Origin: Pocillopora verrucosa
Lineage: Eukaryota > Cnidaria > Anthozoa > Scleractinia > Pocilloporidae
Direction: 5' to 3'
DNA: 64,000 nucleotides
NCBI RefSeq assembly: GCF_036669915.1
Contig: NC_089324.1
Coordinates: 2,696,244 to 2,760,243 of the forward strand
Each line of letters opens with the position of its first letter. The first letter of the stretch is position 1. Positions 22,301 through 30,868 of the stretch are shown one piece after another. The notes under the pieces are model-generated. The model ran no database searches and was not told the DNA's origin. It saw nothing but the letters and a program-made list of their open reading frames with translations. Both the position numbers and the translations under genes were made by a program.

Positions 22301-25300
22301 CAACCGACTATTTGTGAGAAAGATGTCATTGAAGTTGGAGAGGTCGGGAGCACACCTTTACGTCATACCCCACTGAGATTCAAACGGATTTGGGAAGATA
22401 CGGAGGAAGAGCAAATGAAATGGGCTTTGGCAGAGAGTACTAAATCAGCAAAAAAAAAATCAATGGCAAAATTGAATGGACTTGAACAAAAAGCCAACAC
22501 AAATGCTGGGGAACGCACATCAAAAACAGAAGCTTTGAGTGAAGATGCAACTTCTAATTTCGACAGTGATGATTTTAATCAATTGAGTGATATTTCTGAT
22601 GAAGATTTAGTTTTCATGGCTCAGAGCAGCAAAGTTGAAGAACCTGTTGGTTTAAAAGGAGGTGCTCCAATTACAACAGCAGCTCAAGATGTTTCCCATG
22701 ATCTTGATGATAGTTGTCTTAATGATACTGGCAATGACAAAAGCTGTGGGGAAGATTCAAGCTTAGAAAATGGCATAGACACAGGATTTGTTCTAAAAAA
22801 CAGCACTCCTAAGATTTGTATCAAAAAAAGAACTGGTAGCTCCATTCAAAGACAAACACTTCAAAGAAATTTCAGCTTGAGTAAAACACCCAAGCTAGGA
22901 AAATTTGAAGGGGATCTGTTTGATGCTGGCATTAAAGAGAGTAATCTTGCTTCAACCAATACTATTGGTAGTGAGATTGTTGACAAGAGCAGCTGGGAGG
23001 TTCAATGTTTTAGCGATGAAGACATGGAAAAGGCAATCAACATGAGTCTTCAAGACCAGACAAGAAGTGAACAGGAAACGGTAACTTTTAAATTTATAAG
23101 AATTTGTATCCCAGAAGGAATTTCACTTTCCTTACAGCATCCTTTTTTCTTTGATCACATCCATCAAAAACAAGACAACCTTTTCTCTCTGTGAAAAAAC
23201 ATGTGTGAGACTATAGAAGCATTTAATATTCTTCCAGAAGGACACAATTTTCCCATAAGTTATTTCTTGAAAACTAAGTGTGTACAAAAAAGTTTCAAAT
23301 GGTATTTACCTTTTGAAATAAAGAACATTGCAAAAATTCAGAAACTTTTGAAGCACTTCTAATACATGGCCAAACTTTGAGTGAGAGTTTTAACTCTAAG
23401 CCTTTCAAAATGTTTCATCCTGATGTTAGCAGTAGAAGAAAGAGGTACCCACAATTTAAATTTCTTTTATTCATTATTAAGTAGTTATTAATATTATTTT
23501 TTTAATTATTCTTACCAGACAGAAGATGAAGATCTGAAGAGGGCTTTGCAGCTGAGTTTGCAAGGTGAATTTATCAGGGGAAATGTGGAAAATGCCCTCT
23601 AAAATACATGAGCATTTAAACCATTGTTGTGCCCATAAGTGACAAGCATCTAATTTCCCGTCATGGGAAATGGCCCCTAATGGTCTTTAATTTCTGTTTT
23701 TCACCCTTTCACTCTCAGGATTGATTAACATTTCACTACTCCCCACAATATTAAGACATTATCCAGCAAACAGGTAATGAGAATACTCAAACTAATCTGG
23801 TTGTTATCTTGATCAAACACCAAATTCTTGTTACTAGTTTACAAGGAAACATGTTGCAGCTGGTAGGGAGAATTATTAATCAGATCGTAAGAGTTAAAGG
23901 GTTAATCATGTCTTCACTTGCCATCTGTTTTATTATTTCAATAGATTTTGAAGGGCAGGACTTAAAATCCACCAAGGTTGTATCACCAGCTGCAGTGGAC
24001 CCTGATAATTTAACAGAGTCTACTTTTGAGGTACGTTTGAATGGACTAGGACAGAATATATATTTATCTATATTGTTCTAGTGGTTTTTACAATTATAAA
24101 GTTTTTGTAGTATCCAGAATTGTGAAACATCTTGCCAAGAGAAGGTCAAAAATAAGACAGAGCAGAGGATTTTGGTGTTCTTTACTTTTCTTTTTGCAAA
24201 CTTCAACACTACAAACTCTAATTTGACCAGGAAATAATCTATGGATATCTTTGGAGACGCAAATGCTTGACATTTACTTTCGGTTATTTACACATTGTTT
24301 AATATGTTTGCCTTTTGCTTACATAATTTGTTTCATTGTCAGATTGATGAGAGAGAGGGGAAGCCCTCTACACATTCATACAGACTTATTAGTATTGTCA
24401 GCCATCTTGGTACAAGTTCTACTTCAGGTGAGCTCAATAGCTTCTTTCCCATCAGGTAAATACAAAGTTCCAGTTAGAATGTTGTTGAAATTATTGTAAT
24501 CCTTTTTTTTCCTGCTAAATGGATGCGCTTTCACCTCAGCTGGTGACAAACACTTGGTTATGTGGAAATATCTTGAGAGTTTTTGTTAAGTCTGTTGTGA
24601 CTGGAAAAAAAATGATGTCAGCACGCCATGCAGAACTACCAGTACTTGTATGAGAGCACTGCATGCTGACATCAATTTTTATTTTTTGTGGGTGTGGGGG
24701 GGGGGGGGCTGATTTGTTACTGACTCACACAACAGACTTCTCTGGAAAGGACAGACTGCTGATAGTCTAAGATTTGCCTGATGGTGTGCTTTTCTCGAAT
24801 TACTCTCTTTGTACCAGGACATTATATTTCAGATGTGTATGATTGCAAAACCAAACAGTGGACAAGTTATGATGACTCTGCAGCAACAAAGGTATCCTAT
24901 CTGCTTCTTTATCCTTACCTGTTAAGTTTAAAATATTAATTTAATAACAGTAAGAAGAAAGTCTCAGTGATTTAGCTAGTTTTTATCAATTTTCTTTAAC
25001 CAAAATGGATGAGTTAAGGTCAAAATCACAAATATTTCCTTAAAAAATTGTGATGCTATATCATAAATATCATTTAATTGGATTTCACAGGTTAGCTAGT
25101 TTGAACTCTATGGTAAATTCTTGTTTTTTACTGTAGGTTGCTGAACACTCAGTTCGCTACAAAAGACAACACAGTGGATACATTTTCTTTTATCTATACA
25201 AGTAAGTTAGTCTATCATCAGAAGTATTTTTCATCCTTTTCAATGGCAGACAGCCCATCACGATTTACAAATTGCTGCTTACAGAAAATATTCTGCTCAT

Positions 25301-25749
25301 GCACAATACCGTCTAGTTCTGTTTTCCTGCAGGTGAAATTCTGATTAGGCAAAGTTGTGATCATGCTTCTTGGTGGGAAATGGAGAGTCCTTTCCCTAGG
25401 CTGTCAGAGAGCTATTTGCAATAATTATTAAAGGACAAGACTTAGTAATCAAATTAAAAGAACAAAATGGAACTCAGTCATCAAAAAAAAAATGATATTG
25501 TGGTTTTTCAGTGTCTCACAGATAAATAAATCTTTTTCTTTTGTTTTGACTTTGGAAAGAATATATTTCTCCCCCACTGACAAATCCAAATATTTTTAGC
25601 ACAACTTTGTCCAGAGATTGGTAACTGTGAGAGGTGCTAGTTTTTCAAATTTTTTGTCAGGATTCATTTTAATATCAATTCTTGTTTACAGACAATGTGT
25701 AGATGCTATAGATGAGGCAAGCCCAAGCAAAGAAAACTCCCAAAGATAA
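10381..25749 (+). CDS. USP37: Ubiquitin carboxyl-terminal hydrolase 37-like
   Basis: Twenty-four exons: 10381-10548, 11351-11528, 11914-11963, 12925-13034, 13652-13758, 14424-14508, 15219-15344, 15860-15988, 16697-16823, 17310-17414, 17617-17687, 18300-18362, 18788-18860, 19168-19247, 19510-19610, 20173-20236, 20744-20884, 21892-23080, 23519-23564, 23945-24030, 24343-24427, 24818-24891, 25137-25201, 25692-25749. Every phase agrees; 1126 residues (human USP37 is 979). Residues 1-115 form the PH-like USP37 N-terminus. The cysteine protease starts near 275 with the Cys box FSNLGNTCYMN (Cys283) and ends with the His box GHYISDVYD (His1063) and SYDDS (Asp1080/1081). Two CxxC pairs (CKQC, CGKC) keep the zinc finger. 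A long insertion, mostly exon 18, holds UIM-like helices near 668-682, 763-778, 967-981 and 990-1004. The family removes K48/K11 ubiquitin chains, for example from cyclin A and replication proteins. All catalytic residues are intact. Confidence 0.93.
11038..11200 (+). mobile_element. Possible pogo/Tigger-like element fragment
   Basis: In intron 1 of the USP37-like gene, TA is followed by CAGTTGAACCCCGATTATCC, which resembles the terminal repeat style of pogo-type mariner elements. A related inverted segment occurs about 30-60 bp later (CAATCGAGGGTCTGGATTATC). No matching right end is seen, so this is at best a fragment. Confidence 0.35.
11567..11771 (-). mobile_element. Family A TTAA element in USP37 intron 2
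   Basis: About 205 bp in reverse orientation. TTAA at 11563-11566 is followed by CCTTTTGACCCTTAAGAGTG, and the right end is GTGTATAAAAGG. It begins only 35 bp after the exon 2 donor. Confidence 0.82.
11970..12392 (-). mobile_element. Family A element (outer) interrupted by a second family A element
   Basis: The outer copy is split into 11970-12117 and 12330-12392. The two parts join to a normal family A sequence: the left part ends in CAGTTTCAGCACC and the right part resumes with GTAATGTATAGTGAAC. It starts within 10 bp of the exon 3 donor at 11964. Confidence 0.82.
12122..12325 (-). mobile_element. Family A TTAA element (inner, intact, nested)
   Basis: 204 bp with inverted termini CCCTTTAAGCCC and GGGCTTAAAGGG. 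TTAA lies exactly at both borders (12118-12121 and 12326-12329). It is inserted into another family A copy, which gives its ends unambiguously. Confidence 0.9.
12701..12883. repeat. Long near-perfect inverted repeat just upstream of USP37 exon 4
   Basis: A palindrome of about 183 bp. The left arm contains CCTGATGTAAACACTTGGGA and GGTTGGGAGAACA; the right arm contains the complements TGTTCTCCCAACC and TCCCAAGTGTTTACATCAGG. The arms extend out to GAAATGTAAAAT/ATTTTACATTTC and in to GGAAACCAC/GTGGTTTCC. The central loop is about 13 bp. It ends 41 bp before the exon 4 acceptor. Confidence 0.9.
13048..13238 (-). mobile_element. Family A TTAA element in USP37 intron 4
   Basis: A reverse-orientation copy (GTGACTAGCATCGAGTTTCTC ... 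AGTATGGAGAATATGTATACTG). It has TTAA at 13044-13047 and shares its right TTAA (13239-13242) with an abutting family C element. It starts 13 bp after the exon 4 end. Confidence 0.8.
13243..13443 (+). mobile_element. Family C TTAA element abutting a family A copy
   Basis: Starts CCCTGTTATTCCCAAG directly after the shared TTAA and ends near CCTGGGAGTGAAA. The right terminus is degenerate. The internal TATTAGATCAATCAGTATTC and TATAGTAAGGAGGA blocks match the other C copies. Confidence 0.75.
13896..14315 (-). mobile_element. tRNA-derived SINE-like repeat with a duplicated tail
   Basis: Read on the minus strand, a tRNA-like head (box B-like GGGTTTGAGACCTGG near 14260) is followed by CACTGTGTTGTGTTCTTGGG and a body with CCTCTCCCCACCC. 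A tail module (TTGCAAAGGACTGGAATCCAATCC type) then occurs twice, around 14030-14105 and 13930-13995. The copy at 63160-63405 has the same order. It lies in USP37 intron 5. A run of C (about 14110-14128) lies inside it. Confidence 0.68.
15080..15122 (+). mobile_element. Family B end fragment
   Basis: Only the right end of a family B element is recognisable (TTAACAATCAGATCTTGGGAGTTAGAGGGTTAA). It is in USP37 intron 6. Confidence 0.6.
16008..16055 (+). repeat. TTTG simple repeat
   Basis: Repeated GTTTGTTTGTTTG units and T runs in USP37 intron 8, 20 bp after the exon 8 donor. Confidence 0.85.
17049..17260 (+). mobile_element. Family A TTAA element in USP37 intron 9
   Basis: TTAA at 17045-17048, then CCTTTCACACTCTAACATCAG and the family block AGTATGCATATTCTCCATAC. 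The right end is decayed (GAGGTCAAATGGTGAA). Confidence 0.8.
17756..18215 (+). repeat. Long pyrimidine-rich tract in USP37 intron 11
   Basis: About 460 bp almost entirely of C and T on the plus strand, made of irregular CTT, CCTT and TCC blocks with few purines and no exact unit. Nothing coding is seen in it. Confidence 0.85.
18889..19089 (-). mobile_element. Family C TTAA element in USP37 intron 13
   Basis: Reverse-orientation C copy starting CAACTCCCATAAGTGACCAAG and ending GGGAGTTAAAAGGG. It begins about 30 bp after the exon 13 donor. Confidence 0.78.
21009..21203 (-). mobile_element. Family A TTAA element in USP37 intron 17
   Basis: Reverse copy with the left end AACCCTTTGACTCG, internal GAGAACAGTTTGGAGAATTTG and right end GGGTATAAAGGG. 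Confidence 0.75.
21266..21787. mobile_element. Non-autonomous DNA transposon with GTCAACTCGCC terminal inverted repeats
   Basis: About 520 bp in USP37 intron 17. The left end is GGTCAACTCGCCGACGGACC and the right end is its near-complement (GGTCTGTCGGCGAGTTGAC). Subterminal CCAACTCGCC repeats occur near both ends. Inside are two direct copies of a block of about 60 bp (around 21313-21377 and 21509-21572, CGACAACAACACC and CATCATGTCAATCGCTCAGA) and a TTCACCAATG cluster at 21585-21640. There is no transposase reading frame. Confidence 0.8.
23705..23901 (+). mobile_element. Family B TTAA element in USP37 intron 19
   Basis: Starts CACCCTTTCACTCTCAGGATT and ends GAGTTAAAGGG, followed by TTAA at 23902-23905. 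The internal CATTATCCAGCAAACAGGTAA block is present. Confidence 0.8.
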
Positions 25750-27567
25750 CAAAGTGGAAGATAAAACAGCAGAAGTGTTTGTGTAGTAGTTTCATTAATA
25801 GTTCAAGGAAAAAATTTTGAAAATATTTCAACCCCCTCTGATGACATAACTTGTAAAACTTCAATGACATTCAACTTTTTTTTTTTGTAAAGGGCACTTC
25901 TAGTAAATGCCCTTTTCCCCAGAGTGTTGTAAAGAAAAAAAACCAACATAGTCAGTACAGCCAATCAGACCATAACTAACAACTACAAGAAGAGGGTGGG
26001 TACTCAAATTGATGAGAACTATTTTTGTAACCTTTCTTTTAGTCTGTCCCCAAAATTACTTTACTGAGAGTAGGCAAGATTAAATGAAGGAGAAAATGGC
26101 AAAAAAAATTGAAAAAGTTTATATACCATGTCGAGAAGGGAAATTAAATTCAATATGAAAATTAAAGTTGTTATGCAAGTTGACAAGCAAGTTATTTGAA
26201 GAATATACTTTCTGAAGAGGATAGAGGAACATAGCTATGAATAATGCTTCCTATCGCCAAGAGAAATTGTAAGGACCTTTGATTGTTGGAAAACAATTCA
26301 CTGATTAAAAGTTGACCAAAAACTGCAAGAAAATATTCACCAAGAGAGATGGCATTTTGTAATTAAACCAGAGTAAGCTATTTGCGACAAACAAATAATA
26401 ACATTTATTTAATTTAATAAAGCAGTTATTGAATTTACCTGGAGTTTAACTGGTGTTTTAGAATGCATGTTACATTCACCCAGTTACTATGCTCTCAGTG
26501 TCCGGTAAGAACTGAGCACCCTTTTGAGAACAACTAATAAAAATTGAAATTTGGTATTATAAACTGAGTTGGTAAATGTAAATTGGCCACTGTAAAAGAG
26601 TTTCAAGCATTAGCCCTTTGTCATTTGCTCTGACAAAGGGCTGACACTCAAAACATCAGCTTTGAAACGGCCAATTTACATTATCAACTCAATGGATAAT
26701 ACCAAATTACCCTGTTATACTCTCCCACCAACACAGAACCACAGTTTCTTTAGAAACTTACCCCTTTGATAAAAATTGTACTCAGGAAATACCATTTAAA
26801 GTTCCATTTTATTATTATTATTTCTACCTTATGATCATACTTTCTGTCTGAGACTAAGTCACACCATCTTTAAAATAAAGTTTGCTGTTTTGATGGTGCA
26901 ATGCAGTCATGAATCTGTCTACCTTCACAGGCTAACTGATAGACCTGTTAGGCTAAAACAAAAACAAAAAAAAACCAAAAGATACATTGCTAGTAGCATA
27001 CCTAAATGGAACCTTCTGTAACGCAAGATACATGAACAAAACTGACCAGTCTCATCACTGAAAACAAATTAAGAAGCCCACCTGAATTATTTGCCATCTT
27101 TGCTTGCTCAGGTCCTGAATACTGATTGGCATAGTCAAATTAAGTTGGAAGCATTGTTTCTTTCCAGTAAGATGACTGGTCAGTTTTGTTTTAGTGACCC
27201 TCCTGACAGTAGTGGTTCCAAAAGTCAAAAGTTAACAGAACATATTTGAAAAACAAGGAAAAGAACAGTACTCCAGCATAGTTTTCTTTCCTGAATGCCA
27301 AACACCTTGCCGCAACCAAATAAACATTAGCAGAACTTTAAAAAAAAAAATTAAAAAAATTAAAAAAAACTAATGATTACTTTCACTCTGCTGTTTTTAC
27401 ATCTCCTTTGGTACAGTATGATGACATTTTTTTTCCACAAGACCAGTTCAATAGGAAAACCAAAGCAGAATTTAGATAACTAAAGATCCAAAGCAGATGC
27501 CTAACAACAGTGTCTGCATTTTTTTCTAAATAGAACAATATTGGATAGAATTCCCGAATAATAGGGA
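25750..27567. other. Tail-to-tail interval between USP37 and COPZ
   Basis: Holds the probable 3' UTRs of the two convergent genes and one foldback element (26553-26769). Short A-rich runs occur at 26960-26980 and 27340-27370. No exon-like signal is seen. Confidence 0.5.
26553..26769. repeat. Foldback repeat, family D copy 1
   Basis: A palindromic element: AAATTGGCCACTGTAAAAGAG and TTAGCCCTTTGTC on one arm, GACAAAGGGCTGACACTC and GAAACGGCCAATTTACATT on the other. It is followed by CTGTTATACTCTCCCACCAAC. Related copies lie at 59529-59770 and 63556-63766. Confidence 0.82.
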
Positions 27568-30500
27568 TCACTTCAGAAGAGACCACTTTAGTTGATCTTT
27601 TGCAGTTTGGAGAACCTGAAAGAATGAAATGAAGAGATAATCATTAGGAGTAGAAACTAAGAAAATCCCCATTGGAACTAGAAAAGTAACTTGAATTCTT
27701 GACTTAATATTGCTAAACTCCTCAGGAGCAGTATAAGTCTTGTAAGGCAACTGCCACAAAATCATGGATGTCCACTATTTCTGTTCTCATTGTTGAGAAC
27801 AATTCAGGAAAGCAGAGAATCGTGAAATTCCTGGTAGTCTACAATAACCTTTACTTGCTCTCACTATCAATTGAATTTACAGTGATTCAATTTAATTTGA
27901 CAGTTACAATTTACTGATAAGTGGTTTTACTTGGTTTCTGAAGGACAAAAAAGGTAAAGAAACTTCAGCACAAACTCACAGATCCTACCATGAGGAACAA
28001 GATAAGTAATTTTAACATGAGCACTATGAACATAAAATTTTTACCTGGGCCACTGTTTGCTCTGTGATTGGTACATCATCATTCTGAAAGAGAGAAAACA
28101 CAACATTTGAATTTACAGCAAAGAAATGGACATTTTCAAGCAATTATTGGAATAAACTTAACCATAACTTCAAGATTGCTTATCTCAAATAAAGTAGATT
28201 CAATAATACTACAATTAGTAACAGAGTAAATTCACCTTGATGGCAACTCTCTGCAATATTGAAGAAGCATCAGATTCCATTATTACCCTGTTGAAAACAA
28301 ACAAAAAAATCATTCATTCATGATGGAAACAGTCAAAGCCATGATCTGAAAGCAAAACAGGGTTATACTGCTTCAGTGCTGAGTAAAATTTAATATGCTC
28401 TGGACAATCAGAGCTCTCAGTAAAAGCCTATAGCATGCTGGAATCCCAAGTTACTCTAAAGCAATGTTTTAGTGGTTATTTCAATCATCACGCCAATATG
28501 GGCTGCTAGAAAACATTCTGAGCTTCAGAAACAGGTAGCCAATGAAGACATCCACAACCAGGGCTTCTAGGGAACACTGTAACAGTACTTACCCTCCATC
28601 TACAATCTCATCAAGTATTGACAAAACACCATCCAAGTTATCCATTAGGCCTCTCTTTTCCACATTCTTCCTCAGCAGCTGACTGATTGCATCATAGAAG
28701 GCATTTAGAACACTTACAAGAATCAACTGCAAAAAACATTGCACATATTAATGTGGTAATTAAAGATAAAATTCGGGTTAAACAAGTCAAAATGTGTTTT
28801 TTTGGTTCGATTCCTCGTGGGGACTCTTTTCTTTGTCCCATGCTTGCGACAACATGAAAAACATCTTTCTCTATTTCTTTACTGCGCTCAAAACTTTCCT
28901 TCTCTCCTATTCTATTTACAAACATGACACTATCAAAATTGCTGATCCTAGCAGTATGCAGGACGCTTGTCATATGAACTTTGTAATAAACCTCGCTCAC
29001 TGTAGAGTCTCTGTGGCTCAGTGCTAGAGCATCGGAGCACGGAATCTGAAGGTCTAAGGTTCCATTCCTCATGGGGACTCGGAATTTTTTCTTTGACCTA
29101 CACTTGTGACAAGATGAAAAACATCTTTCTCTATGGATTAAATTTACTTGAAAGCTTGTTCTTAATTTTAATTGAGTGGTTCCCCTTTAAGTGACTGTTC
29201 AATACAGATGGAAGATAATACAAACGGGCTGTTGGGACTCAGAAAAAGTTCAACCACGATCGCCTTACAGAGGAGACCGCTTAAGAGAGATGAAAATTAA
29301 AAATTACAGTGTTTAAGGGGAAAGAATTTCAGGACTTTGACATTTGATCACTTAACCTTTTAACTCCCATGAGTGACCAAGACAGAATTTCTCCTTACAA
29401 CATCAATATGATGTCAACAAGACAAGTGATGGGAATCAAGTAAAATATCACAATGGGGATGATTAATTGATTCGAAACTAAATTCTCTGAACTAACATGA
29501 TAAGAATTGTATAGTTGACAGTAATGAGAATTACAAATTTGATCTGGGAGTTAAAAGGTTAATACAGTGTAGCTTAATACAGGTTTGACTGTATATCCAT
29601 GAAAATTTACAAATTTTCTGCAACAAACAGTAAATAAATATACCATTTGAAACCCACTAAAGACATTTACCTCATTTTCATTGGAAGAACCCATAACATA
29701 AAAGAAGAGATCCACATTACTTCTATACACACACGTCAAGCCATCTAACATTATAATTTCAGCTGAAAAGAGAAAAACAAACAAGCAATCAGTGAAAGAA
29801 AAATAATGGTCATCTCTATGCCCTGCACATTTATGAAAAAGTATGACATGAAAAAAAAAGGGAACATGCTATCAGTTCTCCAAAGTGTGTCTGTTTTGGT
29901 CATCATGACAGGTTACCCAAAAAGACCAGTCACCTAAGTTGAACAGCAGTCATTTTGACTAGCAGTATTTCAACTTGGCAAAGCAGTGTGATTTTAACGT
30001 TATAAAATTGATAAGAAAGCTCACCATTTGCTCTGTGTGTTTTGTTGAAAAGATTCTTTTCAAACTCTTTCTGTTCCTTTGTGGTTTGGTATTGGTCATC
30101 ATAGTACTATAATGTAAATAAAAAGAATTGGAAATTTACTTATGTACTTTTTCACATTCAGGTTTATGGCTGAAAAAATACATAATTTATATTTTTATTT
30201 TTAAATTTTTATATTTTTTAGTTTTAGGTACTTACAAGACCCTGACCATTCAAAGGAGACTTTATCAGTTTTAATAAGAGGTCTCTCATCTAAACATTAT
30301 GTGAAATAACCTCATGGAACGAACACTGTTTACAACAGTAGAAAAAAAATTAAAAATCATGTCAAGCTTAACAGCTGAATATGTGAGTCGAAATTCCTTA
30401 GATAAAATAAACCCAACTTATAATCTTAGTAGAGTAAAAATAATATCAAGTTCACATGTACGATGTTCATGTAGGCAACACATGAGGCCATAAATATGTT

Positions 30501-30868
30501 GAATTGATAAAGTAAATCTTATCTACCTTCGCAACTACTCGTTCACCATCATTATCCAGAATTGCAATCGCTTTAACTGTGTACAGGGATGCTTCCTATT
30601 GTATGAAAAACAAGAATAATCAGTGGTAAGACTTCTAAATTGTGGATAAGCGAACCATTTTGGTCAAACATCGTACAGATATGCATCGAGCGGATAAATT
30701 AGCGAACAGAGCATTGAATCGAAAGAATAACTCGCGTGTTCCCAAGCGTTTCGAAACTTTTCATATACGTACGTTACTATCTAATACAAAAGTTTCCTAA
30801 ATATTCAGTATAACGACGAAACTCCTTAGAAAAAAATTCAAATCCCTTACAAGAACTGCGGAATCCAT
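27568..30868 (-). CDS. COPZ1: Coatomer subunit zeta
   Basis: Eight exons, high to low coordinate: 30868-30851, 30595-30527, 30106-30025, 29762-29671, 28726-28593, 28287-28236, 28083-28045, 27615-27568. Together they give 534 nt and 177 residues, the same length as human COPZ1. Coatomer zeta is the small longin-fold subunit of the COPI F-subcomplex and pairs with gamma-COP; COPI drives retrograde Golgi-to-ER transport. Recognisable blocks are [62 protein letters not shown] and the C-terminal [14 protein letters not shown]. All splice phases agree. The first coding exon is only 18 nt. An unannotated, perfectly bounded 54 nt open exon lies in intron 2. The gene lies tail-to-tail with USP37. COPZ1 and COPZ2 split in vertebrates, so the symbol means the family ortholog. 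Confidence 0.95.
28794..29140 (+). mobile_element. tRNA-derived SINE-like repeat, dimeric copy (family S1)
   Basis: Contains a tRNA-like promoter region near 29005-29070 (box A-like GTGGCTCAGTGCTAGAGCAT, box B-like GGTTCCATTCC). A tail TTTTCTTTGACC...GATGAAAAACATCTTTCTC follows. The same tail also occurs at 28840-28885 after another box B (GGTTCGATTCC), so two units lie in tandem. The minus-strand copy at 47228-47500 matches. It lies in COPZ intron 4. Confidence 0.75.
29356..29558 (-). mobile_element. Family C TTAA element, intact ends
   Basis: 203 bp flanked by TTAA at 29352-29355 and 29559-29562. The termini are CCTTTTAACTCCC and GGGAGTTAAAAGG, a perfect 13 bp inverted repeat. It lies in COPZ intron 4. 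Confidence 0.88.
30236..30289 (-). other. Candidate 54 nt cassette exon of COPZ
   Basis: On the minus strand a TTTAG acceptor (ending at 30290) is followed by 54 open nucleotides and a perfect GTAAGT donor (30235-30230). The segment would insert 18 residues, [18 protein letters not shown], in phase 0 between residues 29 and 30, just after VVAK. Family members known to me lack this insert. No transcript evidence is available. Confidence 0.45.
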
